Source of the DNA: Magnetococcales bacterium DCbin2
GTDB taxonomy: Bacteria; Pseudomonadota; Magnetococcia; Magnetococcales; UBA8363
DNA: 36,116 nt
NCBI GenBank assembly: GCA_002753615.1
Contig: PEAO01000022.1
Span: 377 to 36,492 of the forward strand
Direction: 5' to 3'
The first letter of the stretch is position 1; each line of letters starts with the position of its first letter. The notes under the pieces are model-generated. The model saw nothing but the letters and a program-made list of their open reading frames with translations, did no database searches and was not told where the DNA came from. Below, one piece after another: positions 24,718-33,289 of this stretch. Made by a program: the position numbers and the translations under genes.

Positions 24718-25965
24718 TTAATGGATCTGCCGGGTCTCTGGTGTGGCATCCTGGGTCCGCCCTCCAATTTCCATGGCGTCGCGGTACTCCAACTTAAGTT
24801 CAATAAGATCGAACATGTGGTTGATGAGGGCAATGGCCAGGATCATCGCACCCAGCAACCAAAGAAAACCTCCGGTCACCAGATAGGCCCAATGGGAATG
24901 CATCTGCCCGGTCGTAAACCAGGAGACGATGTTGTTCAGGTTCATCGCCACGCCAGAGAGGACACACAAGGAGGAGAAAATAACCGCCGGTCTACTGCGA
25001 AAGGACCGATGCAGCAACCGGCCAAATGGCGAGCGATGCCGGGGGAGACGATGGATCAATTTGGCGGCCCGATCTGCTACAACCGACATGCCCGTGACAA
25101 AAATGCCCGTAATGCCAAACAGAACCACGGAAAAGACACGGTGGAAGTCAACTGCGGCGGCTTCCTGGCGCAGATAACCACTCAGGGTCAGCAGACCAAA
25201 CCAGAACGCGATAGCGGACATCAGAACCCCGAGGACGCCAAATACCCGGATGGGGCGGTACATCAGGGCAATCGAGAGGATGACTTTCAAAAAACCAATC
25301 CCATCCTGCAAAACTTTTAATTTAGACCGACCCAACCGCTCTTCATAGGTCATCTCGATTTCGACGATTTCAAGATGGGCATCCATCACGGCGGTACAAC
25401 TCATGGCGGGGGTGAAATGCAGGCCATCCGGCAATGGATAGAGCCATTTCAATGCGGAGCGGCGGATGACGCGCATACCCGACGCTGCATCGGTGATAGA
25501 GGTGTTGCCCAACACATTGATCAGATATCGGAAAAATAAATTGCCGATACGGCGCAATCGCGGCATTTCCGATCCCGTTCCCATGCGCGATCCGATACAG
25601 ATGTCAGCTTGGCTGCGCTCTAGTTTTTGCACCATAGGGATGAAAAACCTCGGATCGCAAGTACCATCGGCATCCAGAAACGCTACGATGTCGCCTTTGG
25701 CTACAGCAAACCCAGTTTTCAAGGCATACCCGTACCCTTTGTTGTGCGGATAGGCGATCACCCGGAGATCGGACTCGAAACGGAGTGCTATCTCTTCGGT
25801 TTGATCTGTGGATCCATCGGAGACGACGATAATCTCGACCTCGTCAATGGCCGTTTGTGCAATCAGTTCGGCACGAACCCCCAGACAACGAACAATAATT
25901 TGCTCAATAGCCTGCTCTTCATTGAAGGCGGGAATGATGATCGAGAAAAATATCAATGGACCCAC
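24718..25965 (-). CDS. DPM1/GtrB-like GT2 glycosyltransferase with C-terminal membrane helices
   Basis: The 415-residue protein has a GT-A domain (about 5-225) of the dolichyl/undecaprenyl-phosphate sugar synthase kind: FSIIIPAFNEE, VVSDGSTDQT, KGYGYALKTGF, AFLDADGTCDP (DxD) and SRMGTGSEMP. Four hydrophobic segments follow (about 240-262, 280-300, 330-350, 365-390), as in GtrB-like enzymes. It would load a sugar on a polyprenyl phosphate for a GT-C enzyme such as the one at 15001. It is the first gene of the operon, 50 bases before galE. Confidence 0.88.
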   Translation of the reverse strand: MGPLIFFSIIIPAFNEEQAIEQIIVRCLGVRAELIAQTAIDEVEIIVVSDGSTDQTEEIALRFESDLRVIAYPHNKGYGYALKTGFAVAKGDIVAFLDADGTCDPRFFIPMVQKLERSQADICIGSRMGTGSEMPRLRRIGNLFFRYLINVLGNTSITDAASGMRVIRRSALKWLYPLPDGLHFTPAMSCTAVMDAHLEIVEIEMTYEERLGRSKLKVLQDGIGFLKVILSIALMYRPIRVFGVLGVLMSAIAFWFGLLTLSGYLRQEAAAVDFHRVFSVVLFGITGIFVTGMSVVADRAAKLIHRLPRHRSPFGRLLHRSFRSRPAVIFSSLCVLSGVAMNLNNIVSWFTTGQMHSHWAYLVTGGFLWLLGAMILAIALINHMFDLIELKLEYRDAMEIGGRTQDATPETRQIH

Positions 25966-26059
25966 CTGTGACCGAAACGCCGTTACCGGTTACGGACTCT
26001 AAAATCCAACTATGACCGCAGTATTATGTCTACTTCCTCCCCCCAGTATCAAGGGGAAA

Positions 26060-27598
26060 CTATTTCATCAAGGTTGAAACGTACTTGAACAATGTCACCG
26101 GATGGATGGACTCTCGGTTGCAGACGATTTGAACATCGATGGCCGCTGCGACCGACCCGATGAACAGGGCCACATCGGGTGGCAAATCACCCGCAAGACA
26201 TAACCCCGCCAGCGAAAGAAACGCATCTCCAGCCCCCACACGGTCCACCACACGGGTAGAAAGCGGGGGGGCATCATAGGTTTTCCCCGACGCAATGTCC
26301 AACATCACCGCCCCCTTCATCCCACGGGTGATAGCGATCCATCTTGCCGACAAGCGGTGACCGATATCTCTGGCCAACCGCTCCATCGGGGCGTGACGAT
26401 TGTGTGTCGCCAAACGCACTTCGCATTCGTTGAGGGAGATAAAATCGGCCCTCGGATAACGATGAATGACATGATGACAATGATTGCCGCTGTTGACCTG
26501 GGTATTGACCGCCATGAACCGGGCATGTTTGCTGATCGCCTCAACCATGGCCGGAGAAATCAGACCATTGCCATAATCGGCCACGACGACAGCATCATAG
26601 GAACCGGCATGGTCGGCGATCCATTGACAGATATCCGCTTCCAACTGCGGCGATGTCGGATTGGGGTCTTGATAATAAACCTCAAATAATTTCGTGATAT
26701 CGGCATCGACAAAACGCCGTTTGAGCAGGGTGGGTGCGGTTTCAAAATGAAAAAAATGTTCTGCAATATTTTCCGCCAGCGCATTTTTCATGAAACTGTT
26801 TTGACGTTCATCGCGACCGACACCTGTGATCAATCCAACTTGGTTGACGAAACCGGCCAGATGATTGGCTACCGCTAAGGATCCCCCAGCATACTGTTCG
26901 GTTTCAATATAGCGGCAGGCAAGGCTGGTATTGCTTTTGCCGGTCAATCCCAATGGTGTCGTCAGGCAATATTCATCGATGATGGCCTCCCCGAAGACGA
27001 GAACTTTTTTGCTGCTGAGGGACTGGACCGACTCAATAAGCTTCTTTTCGTTATAAATAGACTTGAAATCGTTCAGATAGGCCTGTGTTTCCGGGGTAAA
27101 TACGTCCAAATATTGATTGATCAAACGGCTGGATGAAAAGGTGATCCCGTCGGTAAAACGGACCTCACCCCCAACGCCATGGACTTCCGCCTGTTCACGA
27201 CGAATATTGCCGGAAATATCATCTTTGGCATCAACATAGTCACTTCCCTTGGCGTATACCTTGGGACGGATTGTCTGAATGGCGGGTATGGCGGTAACAT
27301 CCTCGACAATGGCGACCCCATCGACGACAGCCAAGGCGGCCAGACTCTCGGCACGCAACGTCCCTGGAAATACGGGGCGTCCCGGCCCCTTCTTGACGAA
27401 GCGATCCGCCGTGACAGTGACTAACAAACGATCCCCAAATTCTTTCGCCTTGGTCAGATGTCGTATATGCCCAGGGTGAAGCAGATCAAAGGTGCCATGA
27501 CAGAGTACGACATGGAACCCTTCTTCACGATAACGTTGGGCTTGCTGACCCAACTCCTGAAGGCTGACGATTTTTTTATCTGGATGACTGCCAACCAT
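26060..27598 (-). CDS. Nucleotidyltransferase-PfkB kinase fusion (HldE-like, reversed order)
   Basis: HldE joins an N-terminal heptose kinase to a C-terminal adenylyltransferase. Here the order is opposite: residues about 20-145 hold the nucleotidyltransferase with LCHGTFDLLHPGHIRHL (HxGH motif), VTADRFVKKGPGRPVF and the SSSRLINQYL end. Residues about 185-505 are a PfkB kinase with VFGEAIIDEYC, EQYAGGSLAVANHL and the DRVGAGDAFLSLAGL anion-hole motif. The start at 27598 is preceded by GGGAG. It would phosphorylate a sugar or polyol and then activate it as a nucleotide derivative. It probably feeds the glycan operon that begins 94 bases downstream, or a nearby one. The substrate is unknown. Confidence 0.85.
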   Translation of the reverse strand: MVGSHPDKKIVSLQELGQQAQRYREEGFHVVLCHGTFDLLHPGHIRHLTKAKEFGDRLLVTVTADRFVKKGPGRPVFPGTLRAESLAALAVVDGVAIVEDVTAIPAIQTIRPKVYAKGSDYVDAKDDISGNIRREQAEVHGVGGEVRFTDGITFSSSRLINQYLDVFTPETQAYLNDFKSIYNEKKLIESVQSLSSKKVLVFGEAIIDEYCLTTPLGLTGKSNTSLACRYIETEQYAGGSLAVANHLAGFVNQVGLITGVGRDERQNSFMKNALAENIAEHFFHFETAPTLLKRRFVDADITKLFEVYYQDPNPTSPQLEADICQWIADHAGSYDAVVVADYGNGLISPAMVEAISKHARFMAVNTQVNSGNHCHHVIHRYPRADFISLNECEVRLATHNRHAPMERLARDIGHRLSARWIAITRGMKGAVMLDIASGKTYDAPPLSTRVVDRVGAGDAFLSLAGLCLAGDLPPDVALFIGSVAAAIDVQIVCNRESIHPVTLFKYVSTLMK

Positions 27599-27802
27599 GT
27601 TCAACTCCCAGGTAATCATGGATTGCGCACTTTCGACGTTATCCCTGCCATGCGATGCTCATGCTGGGGATGTTTGGCTTAATGCAAGTTTTTAGCCAAA
27701 ACGATTTCCATTGAATTGACAAGGGATTTCACAGGATGTACCCCCACGAAGGAGAGATAGAATATTCCCCATACAGGTAGGATTTACCCCATGATCGTCA
27801 TT

Positions 27803-29560
27803 TTAGGTTTCCCAGGACAATGCCAACCCCGCAACCCGAAAACCCAGTCCGTTGTTGCCATCAGGTTCCCGAACCCACCCACGGCAGTTGGCCGCAACAG
27901 AACCCGATGGGGTCATCCATCCGCCACCGCGCACGATTCTGGAAATTTCTTCCGACACAGTGTCCTCCTTGGGCGATTGCCCCTGGATTAAATCCAATCC
28001 ATCGGTGCCACGGTCTCGGGTCCACTCAAAAACGTTGCCGTGCATGTCCACCAAGCCCCAGGCGTTGGCAAAAGCAAAGGGTGAAATCACCGCCGTAGTC
28101 TGCACAGGTGTCATCTCCGGCCTCTCTATGGGGATACCATCCAGGTCAATACTCCCCTGATCCGGTAGCGTTTCCTGCAAAATCGCATGTCGGCTGGAAC
28201 CGCCGGCGCGGCACGCGACTTCCCATTGGGATTGGGAGGGGAGAAACATCAGGCGACCCGTCTTGATTGCCAGCCAACGGATATAAGCCATGGCATCCTG
28301 ATAGCTGACCAACACCACGGGGTGATCATCATCCTGGTTAAAACCGGGATTTTGCCAATCCACACCCCGTTCCATCACAAACCGTCCCCGCTGCAAATCC
28401 CATATCCAACCCCATCCCTGTTTTTGCGCCTGGGTGATAGTCCCTGTTTCCCGAATAAACAGGGCAAAATGACCCCGTGTTACCGGATGACGCGCCATCC
28501 ACAGGTTGTCTCGCAGCACCCAAGGTGATCGCGGTTCCGATGTTTCTTCGGGGATAACTGGCGCGTCCGGTAGGATGGTGGATCCGGCGGGGATCCAGGA
28601 AAAATCCATAGTATTTTCAGATATTTTCATCTGCATCAAACGGCCTGGCGGCATACGGGTTTGCAGAATGGCAAACCCTTGCGGTCTTTGTCCACCGCCC
28701 CGAATCTGGGTGATGACCCGTTGCAACGACCAGCGTTGTCCAGGATCCTTGGTCAGCATCCCTTCCAGAAGAATTTTCAGCCGTGGCGGACAGGAGGGGA
28801 CAATCACCACCGGATCGGGGGCACGTTGCAGCCGACGGATGGAGGTCGATCCTCCCTCGTAGGCGGGTCGGCCAAATAACATGAAATAAAAGCTCATCCC
28901 CAGGGAATACACATCGGAAACCGGATAGCGTTTTTGTTCCCAAACCTCCGGGGCGGTATAACTGTAAGTTCCCGAAACCACAGGTTCCCCAGATCCGCGC
29001 CAATCCACAGCCAATCCCCAATCGGACAAATACCAGCGGACCCGGTTTTCTCCCACTTTTTTGGCCAAAATATTGGATGGTTTGATATCCCGGTGCAAAA
29101 TAGGGGGATTGAGGGCGTGGGCCACAGACAAGGCTTGCGTCATTTGATCCAGGACACCGATAGCCTCAACGACCGTCAACCGCCCACGGGCCATGATAGA
29201 TCCCTTCAGATTACCACCATCCAAATATTCGGTGACGATGACATCGCTATTATCGTCATCGACAAAATAGTCGCACAGCGGCAACACATGCGGGACACCC
29301 TGCAAACGGGACAGATTCTTGAGTTCCGAAGCAAAAAGACGGCGATTTTTGACATGTCGCGCCCGTTTCATCGCCCGTATCGCCCCTGTCGCGCACTCGC
29401 GGACTTGGTACACTTGTCCGAAAGAGCCTTCCCCCAACACCGCGATGACTTGATAACGACCATCGGCAACGAAGTCACCCGGAGAAAACAAGGGACGATC
29501 GGGGATGGTTTTGCCGATTTTCTTGCGATTGCCGAAACCGGCGGTGATGACAATGGCCAT
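27803..29560 (-). CDS. Ser/Thr protein kinase fused to an FGE-sulfatase (formylglycine-generating-like) domain
   Basis: The 585-residue protein has a Hanks-type kinase at about 35-300: LGEGSFGQVY (42-51), Lys in AMKRAR (K65), HRDIKPSN (156-163), SDWGLA (179-184; DWG instead of DFG) and TAPEVWE (202-208). Residues about 325-580 form an FGE-sulfatase/SUMF1-like domain: FSWIPAG, HPVTRGHFALFI, HPVVLVSYQDAMAYIRWL, LPSQSQWEVACRAG, GLVDMHGNVFEWTRD, RGGGWM and GFRVA. There is no signal peptide and no membrane segment. In bacteria FGE-like domains on kinases usually act as ligand- or peptide-binding modules or as variable receptors rather than true FGE. The 98-residue gene just upstream is likely co-transcribed. 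Confidence 0.93.
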   Translation of the reverse strand: MAIVITAGFGNRKKIGKTIPDRPLFSPGDFVADGRYQVIAVLGEGSFGQVYQVRECATGAIRAMKRARHVKNRRLFASELKNLSRLQGVPHVLPLCDYFVDDDNSDVIVTEYLDGGNLKGSIMARGRLTVVEAIGVLDQMTQALSVAHALNPPILHRDIKPSNILAKKVGENRVRWYLSDWGLAVDWRGSGEPVVSGTYSYTAPEVWEQKRYPVSDVYSLGMSFYFMLFGRPAYEGGSTSIRRLQRAPDPVVIVPSCPPRLKILLEGMLTKDPGQRWSLQRVITQIRGGGQRPQGFAILQTRMPPGRLMQMKISENTMDFSWIPAGSTILPDAPVIPEETSEPRSPWVLRDNLWMARHPVTRGHFALFIRETGTITQAQKQGWGWIWDLQRGRFVMERGVDWQNPGFNQDDDHPVVLVSYQDAMAYIRWLAIKTGRLMFLPSQSQWEVACRAGGSSRHAILQETLPDQGSIDLDGIPIERPEMTPVQTTAVISPFAFANAWGLVDMHGNVFEWTRDRGTDGLDLIQGQSPKEDTVSEEISRIVRGGGWMTPSGSVAANCRGWVREPDGNNGLGFRVAGLALSWET

Positions 29561-29571
29561 GACGATGGGGT

Positions 29572-29868
29572 TCAGTCTTGACCGTCATCGGCGACGTTGC
29601 CGCGTTCCACTTTTTCTAGCCGTCGATTCAGAGTTAACAGTTCATCCAATATCTGCAACGGAACCGAGGAACAACTCTTGTCTTGTTTGATTGGATTCAA
29701 AGCTTGGTTGGCCTGATCATCCAACACCCGGTTGACCCACTGGGATATGGTCATCCCCTCTCTTTTGGCGGCCCGTATGACCGACCGCCGGGTTTCATCG
29801 GCAATATCGCGAATGGTCCAGGGGCGTGTTGCCTGCTGGAAAAGGGAATCTTCACACTGGATTTTCAT
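29572..29868 (-). CDS. Small RHH-like/PodJ-N-terminal-like protein
   Basis: The 98-residue protein starts at the ATG at 29868, with GGGAG before it; the upstream extension to 29973 has no support. Residues about 15-50 read WTIRDIADETRR, then AAKREGMTISQWVNRVL. This is the short motif, resembling a ribbon-helix-helix, seen at the N-terminus of PodJ- and SEL1-like proteins and in small DNA-associated proteins. The C-terminal third has a short coiled-coil-like helix (LNRRLEKVER). It ends 11 bases before the kinase gene, so a partner or regulator in the same operon is inferred. Confidence 0.68.
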   Translation of the reverse strand: MKIQCEDSLFQQATRPWTIRDIADETRRSVIRAAKREGMTISQWVNRVLDDQANQALNPIKQDKSCSSVPLQILDELLTLNRRLEKVERGNVADDGQD

Positions 29869-30323
29869 GAACCGTCTCCCAAACAAATTGGTATGCGCAA
29901 AGAAGGCCAGTGTCGCGTTGAAAAAATAGTGCCAATATCGCCCAGTTTTATGAAAACATTGGCAAGATGCCATGCTTGAAAAGGATAAGGTATTGTTATT
30001 CCATTTTATTTAAAAAAACAACACACCATGATCGGAAAATTTTTCCTTGTCGTTGATGATCAGGCAAGTTTATCCAGCATCCGTGTGGATGATAAACCGT
30101 CAGTGATCTGCCTGAAGTTTGACAATTGTCTGACACAGTGGGTGTCAAAAACCGTCAGTAATGCGGAAAATGTAGGGCTTTGCCCCATCGATTCACGTTT
30201 GCGGCATGTTATCGAAATATTGGTATAGGTTTTGCTTGTAGGATGATTGTCTCACAATTGTCGGATATGAACAGGAGCCAATCCGGTTCCAGGTTAGGAA
30301 AGCGTAAGGATGAGGAGATATCC
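29869..30323. other. Divergent intergenic region between the RHH-kinase operon and the receiver gene
   Basis: About 455 bases with no convincing gene. A 66-residue open frame at 30028-30228 has no ribosome site. It holds a palindrome GACAATTGTC at 30121-30130 directly followed by an inverted repeat at 30131-30147, and two copies of AAACCGTCAGT (about 30094 and 30150). TTGACA at 30119-30124 could be a -35 element. This should contain promoters for both directions. Confidence 0.5.
30121..30147. promoter_or_regulatory. Palindrome plus inverted repeat (possible operator)
   Basis: GACAATTGTC is a perfect 10-base palindrome, and TGACAC-AGTGG-GTGTCA follows at once. Copies of AAACCGTCAGT flank the pair. 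It is between divergent genes, 177 bases before the receiver start. No regulator can be named. Confidence 0.4.
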
Positions 30324-30965
30324 ATGATGAGGAATCCATGCAACGATCTCGACTTAAAAGATCATTGCCAAATGGCTCCGGGAGGATCGGGGCGGGTATT
30401 GATTATCGATGTCGATGTCGCGTTTCGCCAAAGATTGAAAAAGGTTCTTGCGGTCGATGGTTTTGATGTCATCGAAAGCGATACGTGTGAAAATTTGGAC
30501 GCCATTTTAAGTGAGAGTATCCCAGATCTTGTGGTTCTTGAGGCACTCATGCCCAATGTCGATGGGTTTACAGCGTGCGAGGTTTTGAGTCAGCACGCCA
30601 ATACGCGGCGCATACCGGTGATCATGGTCACTTCGTTGGAGGATTGCGACATCATCGATTGGGCGTTTGAGTTGGGTGTGTTTGATTTTATGACCAAACC
30701 AGTTCATGAGACTTTGTTGCGCAACCGGATTCGGGTATTGATCAACCAAGTTCGGGAGAGTAGCGAATTTCAACAGGACCATAACAAGATGTTATCGCAG
30801 GTCCAAGAATATGAGGCGCAATTGCGCAAATTTAAAAATCTGTTCCGGGAGGAGTTGATCGAACACAAACGGACGCGGCAATTGGTCAATCATTTCAAGC
30901 AGGCTTCTCATACGCACGATCCCTTGCGGAAAAAAACTTCCCAAGGGGAGCAGGCACGGTCTTGA
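30324..30965 (+). CDS. Degenerate response-regulator receiver protein
   Basis: The 213-residue protein starts at ATG 30324, with AGGAGAT before it (upstream frame extension lacks a site). Residues about 24-140 are a REC domain with DFMTKPV (K125), VTSLED (T103) and PNVDGF. The phosphoacceptor position is Glu (E73 in VVLEALMPNVDGF) rather than Asp. The acidic pocket reads IIDVDV, so one of the usual adjacent acids is Val30. Residues about 140-200 look like a coiled coil (QEYEAQLRKF and ELIEHKRTRQLV). There is no output domain. So it is probably not phosphorylated in the usual way and may act as an adaptor locked in one state. Partners are unknown. Confidence 0.85.
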   Translation: MMRNPCNDLDLKDHCQMAPGGSGRVLIIDVDVAFRQRLKKVLAVDGFDVIESDTCENLDAILSESIPDLVVLEALMPNVDGFTACEVLSQHANTRRIPVIMVTSLEDCDIIDWAFELGVFDFMTKPVHETLLRNRIRVLINQVRESSEFQQDHNKMLSQVQEYEAQLRKFKNLFREELIEHKRTRQLVNHFKQASHTHDPLRKKTSQGEQARS

Positions 30966-31026
30966 GTGATCATCATGTGTCCTCACCAAACCGCAACAAT
31001 GTCTCTGGGTGCATCCACCAACCTTA

Positions 31027-31046
31027 CCGGGGGTTCATCCCCCCGG
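31027..31046. other. G/C-rich hairpin downstream of the receiver gene
   Basis: CCGGGGG-TTCATC-CCCCCGG pairs over 7 bases with a 6-base loop, 62 bases after the receiver stop. No T run follows on either strand, so an intrinsic terminator is uncertain. Confidence 0.35.
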
Positions 31047-31099
31047 CCCTTGAGGTGTCTGATGAACCTACGCCATAAGCTTTCATCGGGCGACCTGTC

Positions 31100-32092
31100 A
31101 TGAAAAACATACTCCAGGGATTAAAGTTGGCGATCGTGCTTGTCCTTGGGCTGCCGTTCATCCTGTTTCTCCTTCCCATGTTTGTGATTCATATCTTTAT
31201 TGAACGTCGCGCGGGACGACCTCTTCCATTTGATTTTGTTGACATGATTTTCAAAGTTTTTTCACACCGAAAACAGGAATCCTCGGCCTTTCCATCGCTT
31301 TCTGCCCAGGATGCAACGGAAAACCCATCCCCGTCACCGATACTCTTCAAGGATTTGGAGTTCCCAAAGGAGAGCGTCCATGCCGGTGGCATCGCGTTGA
31401 TCACCTGTGGCAAATGTCCCTTTGGTGGTGCGTTAAGCGAAACGCTCGCCAGTTTGGGGTATAAAGTCGGGGTGGGCTATCATCACGATAAAAGCATCAC
31501 CGACAAGATCATCACTCAGATTCGTCAGGCAGGAGGGGTCGCCCATCCCCTCCCTTTGGATATGGGCGACCCGGCTCTCATCAAAAATTTTCTTGAAGAA
31601 GCAAACCGCTCATTGGGGGGGACACCCAATCTGTTGATCCATAATTCCGCCTATTTCCATCCGACCCATCACCAGGAACCCCTATGGGAGGCGATGGAAG
31701 CGGTATTTCGGATGAATGTGCAGGGTCCATTATGGCTCTCTTCGTTGTTGGCATCACAAATGTACGACGGTGGTGGCGGTCAGATCATCCATGTGTGTGA
31801 CATGTATAGCGAGCAACCTTTAAAGGGGTATTCCGCTTATAGCACTGCCCGATCCGGTTTGCTCATGGCCAATCAATCGTTGTCACTGGAATTTGGCCCC
31901 AAGGTCCGAGTCAATGCCATCGTTCACGCAATGGCCCCACCCTCGGAAACCGCCAAAGGGATTCAACAGCAAGAAAACACAACCGCCATCATACACGCCC
32001 TCCGTTATTTGCTGACTGCCCATGAAATCACGGGAGAAATCATGCATGTGGACGGCGGGCACCAGAGAAATCACCCCAGGCCATTGATGTGA
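31100..32092 (+). CDS. Membrane-anchored SDR resembling pteridine reductase/FolM, altered active site
   Basis: The 330-residue protein begins with a hydrophobic helix (about 10-35), then a Ser/Pro-rich linker to about 90, then an SDR domain. The C-terminal part matches FolM/PTR1 wording: HVCDMYSEQPLKGYSAYSTA (231-250), then LEFGPKVRVNAIV, where FolM has an Asp-containing strand before PLKGY. But the catalytic Tyr-x-x-x-Lys is Y247-S-T-A-R251, the cofactor loop is TCGKCPFGGAL instead of TGxxxxIG, and the VNAVAPG loop is VNAIVHAMAP. So the fold is clear, but normal NADPH-dependent reduction is doubtful. FolM proteins are cytoplasmic and soluble, so the membrane anchor is also unusual. It lies upstream of motA with one small gene between. 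Confidence 0.8.
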   Translation: MKNILQGLKLAIVLVLGLPFILFLLPMFVIHIFIERRAGRPLPFDFVDMIFKVFSHRKQESSAFPSLSAQDATENPSPSPILFKDLEFPKESVHAGGIALITCGKCPFGGALSETLASLGYKVGVGYHHDKSITDKIITQIRQAGGVAHPLPLDMGDPALIKNFLEEANRSLGGTPNLLIHNSAYFHPTHHQEPLWEAMEAVFRMNVQGPLWLSSLLASQMYDGGGGQIIHVCDMYSEQPLKGYSAYSTARSGLLMANQSLSLEFGPKVRVNAIVHAMAPPSETAKGIQQQENTTAIIHALRYLLTAHEITGEIMHVDGGHQRNHPRPLM

Positions 32093-32215
32093 TATGGGTG
32101 GCCGAACATGTCTTTGCGACATCTTTGCAATATTTTGGCAACATTTTTGCTTGGTTGGTGAATGCAAGGCTGCCGGACCGTTCAATCCACGTACCACATC
32201 CGAAGGGTTCCGATC

Positions 32216-32401
32216 ATGAATGAAACCCGCTTGTATTATGCATCACAGGGTTATTTGGAAAGCATCGACGAAACGGAGCGGACCTGGGCAATCATCGTCT
32301 TGTTCCTGATCGCCGCCATCTTTCTGACTGTCCACCTGCTGATCAAACGATCCAGGGCTGCCAAAATGGATAGAAATCGTGCGAAACACAAGAAAAAATG
32401 A
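32216..32401 (+). CDS. Small single-TM protein upstream of motA
   Basis: The 61-residue protein starts at ATG 32216, with GAAGGG before it. It has a short polar N-terminus, one clear transmembrane helix (about 24-44, WAIIVLFLIAAIFLTVHLLI) and a very basic tail rich in Lys and Arg (RAKHKKK at the end). It ends 75 bases before motA. I do not recognise the family. The location suggests a link to the stator operon but nothing in the sequence proves it. Confidence 0.62.
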   Translation: MNETRLYYASQGYLESIDETERTWAIIVLFLIAAIFLTVHLLIKRSRAAKMDRNRAKHKKK

Positions 32402-32476
32402 CGGTTATATGAAAACGACCGCAGCATCTGTTTTTGGAATCAAACAAAATATTAATATCATCATTGGGAATGGGCA

Positions 32477-33229
32477 ATGGATATAGCGACTGTTATCGGC
32501 TTGGTATCTGGCTTTGGCTTGATGGGCTGGGCTATTCTCATGGGCGGATCATTCATGCTCTTTGTCGATGTGCCCAGTATCATCATCGTGTTTGGCGGTA
32601 CGATCTGTACCATGTTCATCAAACATCAGATGCAGGAAGTGTTTGGTTCCGTGGGGATTTTTATGAAGTCCATCATGAATGAGGCCAAAAATCCCGAGGA
32701 GTACGTCACGCAAATGGCGACTTTGGCTAATATGGCGCGAAAAGATGGTATTTTGGCCTTGGAGAAAATCAAAGTTGACGACAGTTTTCTTCAGCTTGGC
32801 ATCAATCTGTGTGTCGATGGTGCCGACCCGGATTTCCTGGAGTCGGTGCTGAACAAGGAGCTGGACTATCTCAACGAGCGGCATTCTGGCTGGATCTCCA
32901 TCTACGAAGGGATCGCTGAGGCCGCCCCTGCCTTTGGTATGATCGGGACATTGATTGGTCTGGTGCAGATGTTGGCCGATATGAGCGATCCCTCAAAAAT
33001 TGGACCGGCCATGGCGGTCGCGTTGATTACCACATTCTATGGTGCCTTCCTTGCCAACTTGGTTGCAATTCCCATCGCAGTCAAGCTCAAAGCCTATAGT
33101 GTCAGGGAGCAGGTTGTGCGGAAAATGGTGATCGATGGTTTGGTTGGTATTCAAAAAGGGATGAATCCGCGGATGATGCAAATTTCCCTGGCTTCGGCGG
33201 TCCCCCCGGTTCACCGGAATTTTGACTAA
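32477..33229 (+). CDS. motA: Flagellar motor stator protein MotA/PomA
   Basis: MotA and MotB form the ion channel that drives flagellar rotation. The 250-residue length, four hydrophobic segments (about 5-25, 30-50, 145-170, 178-205) and absence of a long extra loop fit the PomA-type. Key marks are SIIIVFGGT, the cytoplasmic loop between helices 2 and 3, EGIAEAAPAFGMIGTLIGLV (with the conserved Pro) and the third/fourth-helix motif ALITTFYGAFLANLVAIPIA. A good ribosome site GGGAATGGGC lies before the ATG. The partner motB starts 60 bases later. Confidence 0.95.
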   Translation: MDIATVIGLVSGFGLMGWAILMGGSFMLFVDVPSIIIVFGGTICTMFIKHQMQEVFGSVGIFMKSIMNEAKNPEEYVTQMATLANMARKDGILALEKIKVDDSFLQLGINLCVDGADPDFLESVLNKELDYLNERHSGWISIYEGIAEAAPAFGMIGTLIGLVQMLADMSDPSKIGPAMAVALITTFYGAFLANLVAIPIAVKLKAYSVREQVVRKMVIDGLVGIQKGMNPRMMQISLASAVPPVHRNFD

Positions 33230-33289
33230 AAGTGTTGTGTTTCGCATAACGGAATTTTCATCACCATCGAATGTTTGAAAGGATTGCAC

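Noticed and set aside
30028..30228. 66-residue plus-strand open frame
   Set aside because: No ribosome site, no recognisable domain, and it spans the palindromic regulatory zone.
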